A program made the translations under genes and the position numbers. Positions 6,631 through 8,222 of a stretch of 8,222 nt of DNA are shown in pieces (position 1 is the first letter of the stretch; each line of letters starts with the position of its first letter). This DNA comes from an uncultured Verrucomicrobiales bacterium (lineage in GTDB: Bacteria; Verrucomicrobiota; Verrucomicrobiia; Verrucomicrobiales; DEV007). The stretch is from the NCBI GenBank assembly GCA_937893785.1, contig CALCSP010000717.1, forward strand, positions 1-8,222, given 5' to 3'. The notes under the pieces are model-generated. The model made no database searches. It was not told where the DNA came from and saw only the letters and a list, made by a program, of their open reading frames with translations.

Positions 6631-8063
6631 CCCGCTGGCTGGGCTGTAAAGACAACCTTTAATGCCCCGCCATCAGTGCTGCCCGGGTTGGGCACCAGTA
6701 TAAAGTCATCGGTGATAACAGGATTAAGCGTGCCACCTTCCATAATCCTGATGTCCTGCAATCTTTGGGGGAAATGTGCCACAATAGGGCGCCCTCCGCG
6801 TTGACTGCCATTGGTATTGACTGGATCAAAGGCCTTTTTGCCCCACCTTGGCTTGATCAGCAACGTATACATATTGCCTTCTTGGCGGAGTTGCTGATCA
6901 TATGCGCAGTCCCCTGAAGCCAATCGTGCATCCCACGCCGGATCACCATAAAAGACAACGGCATCGCGATCAAAAAGAAGCCCAACAGCATCCTGTGCCT
7001 TTAATCCTGCCCGCCTAGCCTGTGCATTACCCTTGATTTTTGCTCGCATCTTACCCGCTTCGTTTGGATCCTTGAGCTCCACACGGGCGATTTCAGGAAA
7101 ACAGGTTTCCAGACGATGGATCAAGGCGTGCTGGTTGGCGAAATAGGCTTCCGAAAAGCTGAACCTTCCCGGTTGCTCCACAAAATAGTCAAGGCATCCC
7201 CAGCCGGCATATCCATACCAGGTTGGCACCGTGTAGCCAAGCATCTGGCGTACTCCGGCACTTTTAAGCCATGCAAGTGCCATCGCATCCTGACTATCAA
7301 TATGACCCATCAAACAATTACCAATCGGCATGTAAACCTTCGGGTCTGGTGATTGGATTTCAATACGTCGACCCTTGGTGTCAACGCCGAAAAGATTCCC
7401 GTCAGAGCATTTGAAGAAACCGTTGCGATAGGTAAATCCAATCTGCCATCCACGCTCCGTGGCATGTCCTGACGTCACGAATAACTGAGCATTGTAATTG
7501 TTCAGGGTATCAGCAAGCGCTTCCGTGGTATCCTCGGGCCCTTGCCCCTCGATCGGCTTTCCGCCCGGCTTCTTGCGCACCATTCGGCCTTGCTTCAATT
7601 CACAATACCAGATCCCTTCTCGGCATTGCTCAAGCGCCACCTCCGTACCCGAAGCCACCCGCTCAATGACCAAGGGTTGTCGCGTGGAAGCTATACGCTT
7701 AGCGTTGGATGCATCATAGCCGGTAAGAATGCCCCACATGGTGTCAGCATACGGGTCGTCATCCAGCATGCGCGTCATTTGATGCACCTGGGTGACAAAT
7801 TTCCTCGTTACTTCCTCATGTCGTGCCACAAAACAGGTGTATCTCGGATGAATCTTGCGCAGTTGCTCAAGCACATCGTCCGGCCGCCCATCAGGAAAAC
7901 GTATTGTTGCTAGGGATTTATGTTGAACGTTTAAGGTCTCGATGACTTTGGCCCATTCCGGGTCATCAGCTGTGGATTGAGAGCTAACAACCACGTAGGA
8001 ACCGGGCCCGGCCAGTGCCGGAAGCATGTGACTAAGGATAAAGAAAAGACACCATCTGATCAT
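6627..8063 (-). CDS. Secreted C25 (gingipain)-like clan CD cysteine peptidase, putative
   Basis: A 478-residue protein with a signal peptide (MIRWCLFFILSHMLPALA, cleavage likely after Ala18). The ordered features fit clan CD of the C25 type. A DPYADTMWGILTGYDA segment (103-118) resembles the strand and loop before the catalytic core. QLFVTSGHAT carries the candidate His200, after a hydrophobic strand, and VYMPIGNCLMG carries the candidate Cys250, after the next strand. LAWLKSAGVRQMLGYTVPTW (263-282) resembles the segment after the cysteine, and VVFYGDPAWDARL (369-381) matches the GDP turn near the end of C25 domains. The last 95 residues look like a beta-sandwich. Known clan CD enzymes use a His-Cys dyad and often cleave after Arg, Lys, Asn or Asp; the specificity here is unknown. 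No type IX sorting domain is evident. The assignment comes from motifs alone, and a non-peptidase relative is possible. The ATG at 8063 has only a weak upstream AAGA. Confidence 0.75.
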   Translation of the reverse strand: MIRWCLFFILSHMLPALAGPGSYVVVSSQSTADDPEWAKVIETLNVQHKSLATIRFPDGRPDDVLEQLRKIHPRYTCFVARHEEVTRKFVTQVHQMTRMLDDDPYADTMWGILTGYDASNAKRIASTRQPLVIERVASGTEVALEQCREGIWYCELKQGRMVRKKPGGKPIEGQGPEDTTEALADTLNNYNAQLFVTSGHATERGWQIGFTYRNGFFKCSDGNLFGVDTKGRRIEIQSPDPKVYMPIGNCLMGHIDSQDAMALAWLKSAGVRQMLGYTVPTWYGYAGWGCLDYFVEQPGRFSFSEAYFANQHALIHRLETCFPEIARVELKDPNEAGKMRAKIKGNAQARRAGLKAQDAVGLLFDRDAVVFYGDPAWDARLASGDCAYDQQLRQEGNMYTLLIKPRWGKKAFDPVNTNGSQRGGRPIVAHFPQRLQDIRIMEGGTLNPVITDDFILVPNPGSTDGGALKVVFTAQPAG

Positions 8064-8086
8064 TCTTCATCTTACCCGGATGCCCA

Positions 8087-8098
8087 GATTGTTCAATC
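8087..8098. promoter_or_regulatory. Palindrome GATTG-TT-CAATC upstream of the C25-like gene
   Basis: A perfect 5-bp inverted repeat with a 2-base spacer, 23 bases before the ATG of the C25-like gene. The position suits an operator or a 5' UTR element. It is short, so chance is likely enough to keep confidence low. Confidence 0.22.
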
Positions 8099-8135
8099 AT
8101 TGCCCATCTAAGCGCCAAGGTAGGCAGGAAACTTG

Positions 8136-8222
8136 CTAACGAACAATTTCTAGGTCTAAGGCCGCTTCCCTGGAATCAAGCATTAGGTGCCTGTCAGTTG
8201 ATCTGGCTGCCGCACGAATACG
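8136..8222 (-). CDS. Possible 3' end of a gene entering from the right edge
   Basis: On the minus strand the frame starting at the right edge is open for 28 codons and ends in TAG (8138-8136). It reads RIRAAARSTDRHLMLDSREA followed by ALDLEIVR. The amphipathic, charged, alanine-rich composition looks like a real protein tail, but 28 open codons can arise by chance and I recognise no family. If real, it lies 72 bases before the C25-like gene on the same strand. The 8064-8135 gap shows no clear terminator. Confidence 0.35.
   Translation of the reverse strand, partial: RIRAAARSTDRHLMLDSREAALDLEIVR

Noticed and set aside
7542..7913. Plus-strand 123-residue open frame
   Set aside because: Antisense to the C25-like gene, with no domain features.
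1..8222. Mobile element, CRISPR array, toxin-antitoxin or defence system
   Set aside because: No direct-repeat arrays, transposase or integrase motifs, paired small genes or defence domains were seen. The C25-like peptidase carries a signal peptide, which argues against an intracellular caspase-like defence effector.

Overview
The window most likely comes from a free-living member of the Planctomycetes-Verrucomicrobia group (PVC), with Verrucomicrobiota favoured. This is inferred from gene content only. The strongest pointer is the exported PQQ-type beta-propeller protein at 4645-5859, whose mature N-terminus reads ADWPNWRGPNFDGIS, a signature typical of PVC propeller proteins. A secreted C25-like clan CD peptidase and a secreted toroid/beta-sheet protein that looks like a polysaccharide lyase also fit. 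Base composition looks near 50% GC and even across the window. I see no rRNA, tRNA, IS element, integrase, phage gene or CRISPR array. The DNA is densely coding, with no gene-free stretch above about 165 bases.

Layout from left to right. Positions 1-1898 (minus) hold a large secreted protein of at least 632 residues that is open to the left edge; it looks like an (alpha/alpha) toroid followed by beta-sheet domains. It starts on the last base of the stop codon of a leucyl aminopeptidase of family M17 (pepA, 1898-3367, minus). Upstream of pepA is an exported alpha/beta hydrolase (3476-4477, minus), and upstream of that the exported PQQ-like propeller protein (4645-5859, minus). These four genes are collinear and could be one transcript, though only the pepA/toroid junction is clearly coupled. 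A divergent intergenic region (5860-5976) with two short dyads separates this group from a class I SAM-dependent methyltransferase (5977-6630, plus). The methyltransferase meets a convergent secreted C25/clan CD-like cysteine peptidase (6627-8063, minus) tail to tail, and both stop codons lie in one CTAG. The right edge (8136-8222, minus) may carry the last codons of another gene.

Taken together: four of the six substantial proteins begin with signal-peptide-like sequences (toroid protein, hydrolase, propeller, C25-like protein). The aminopeptidase and methyltransferase are cytoplasmic. A scavenging theme is plausible, with outside polymers and proteins cut and peptides finished inside by PepA, but the sequence does not prove it. 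I do not see a clear defence, secretion or mobile system. The least ordinary items are the edge-truncated toroid protein coupled to pepA, the C25-like peptidase, and the shared CTAG stop.
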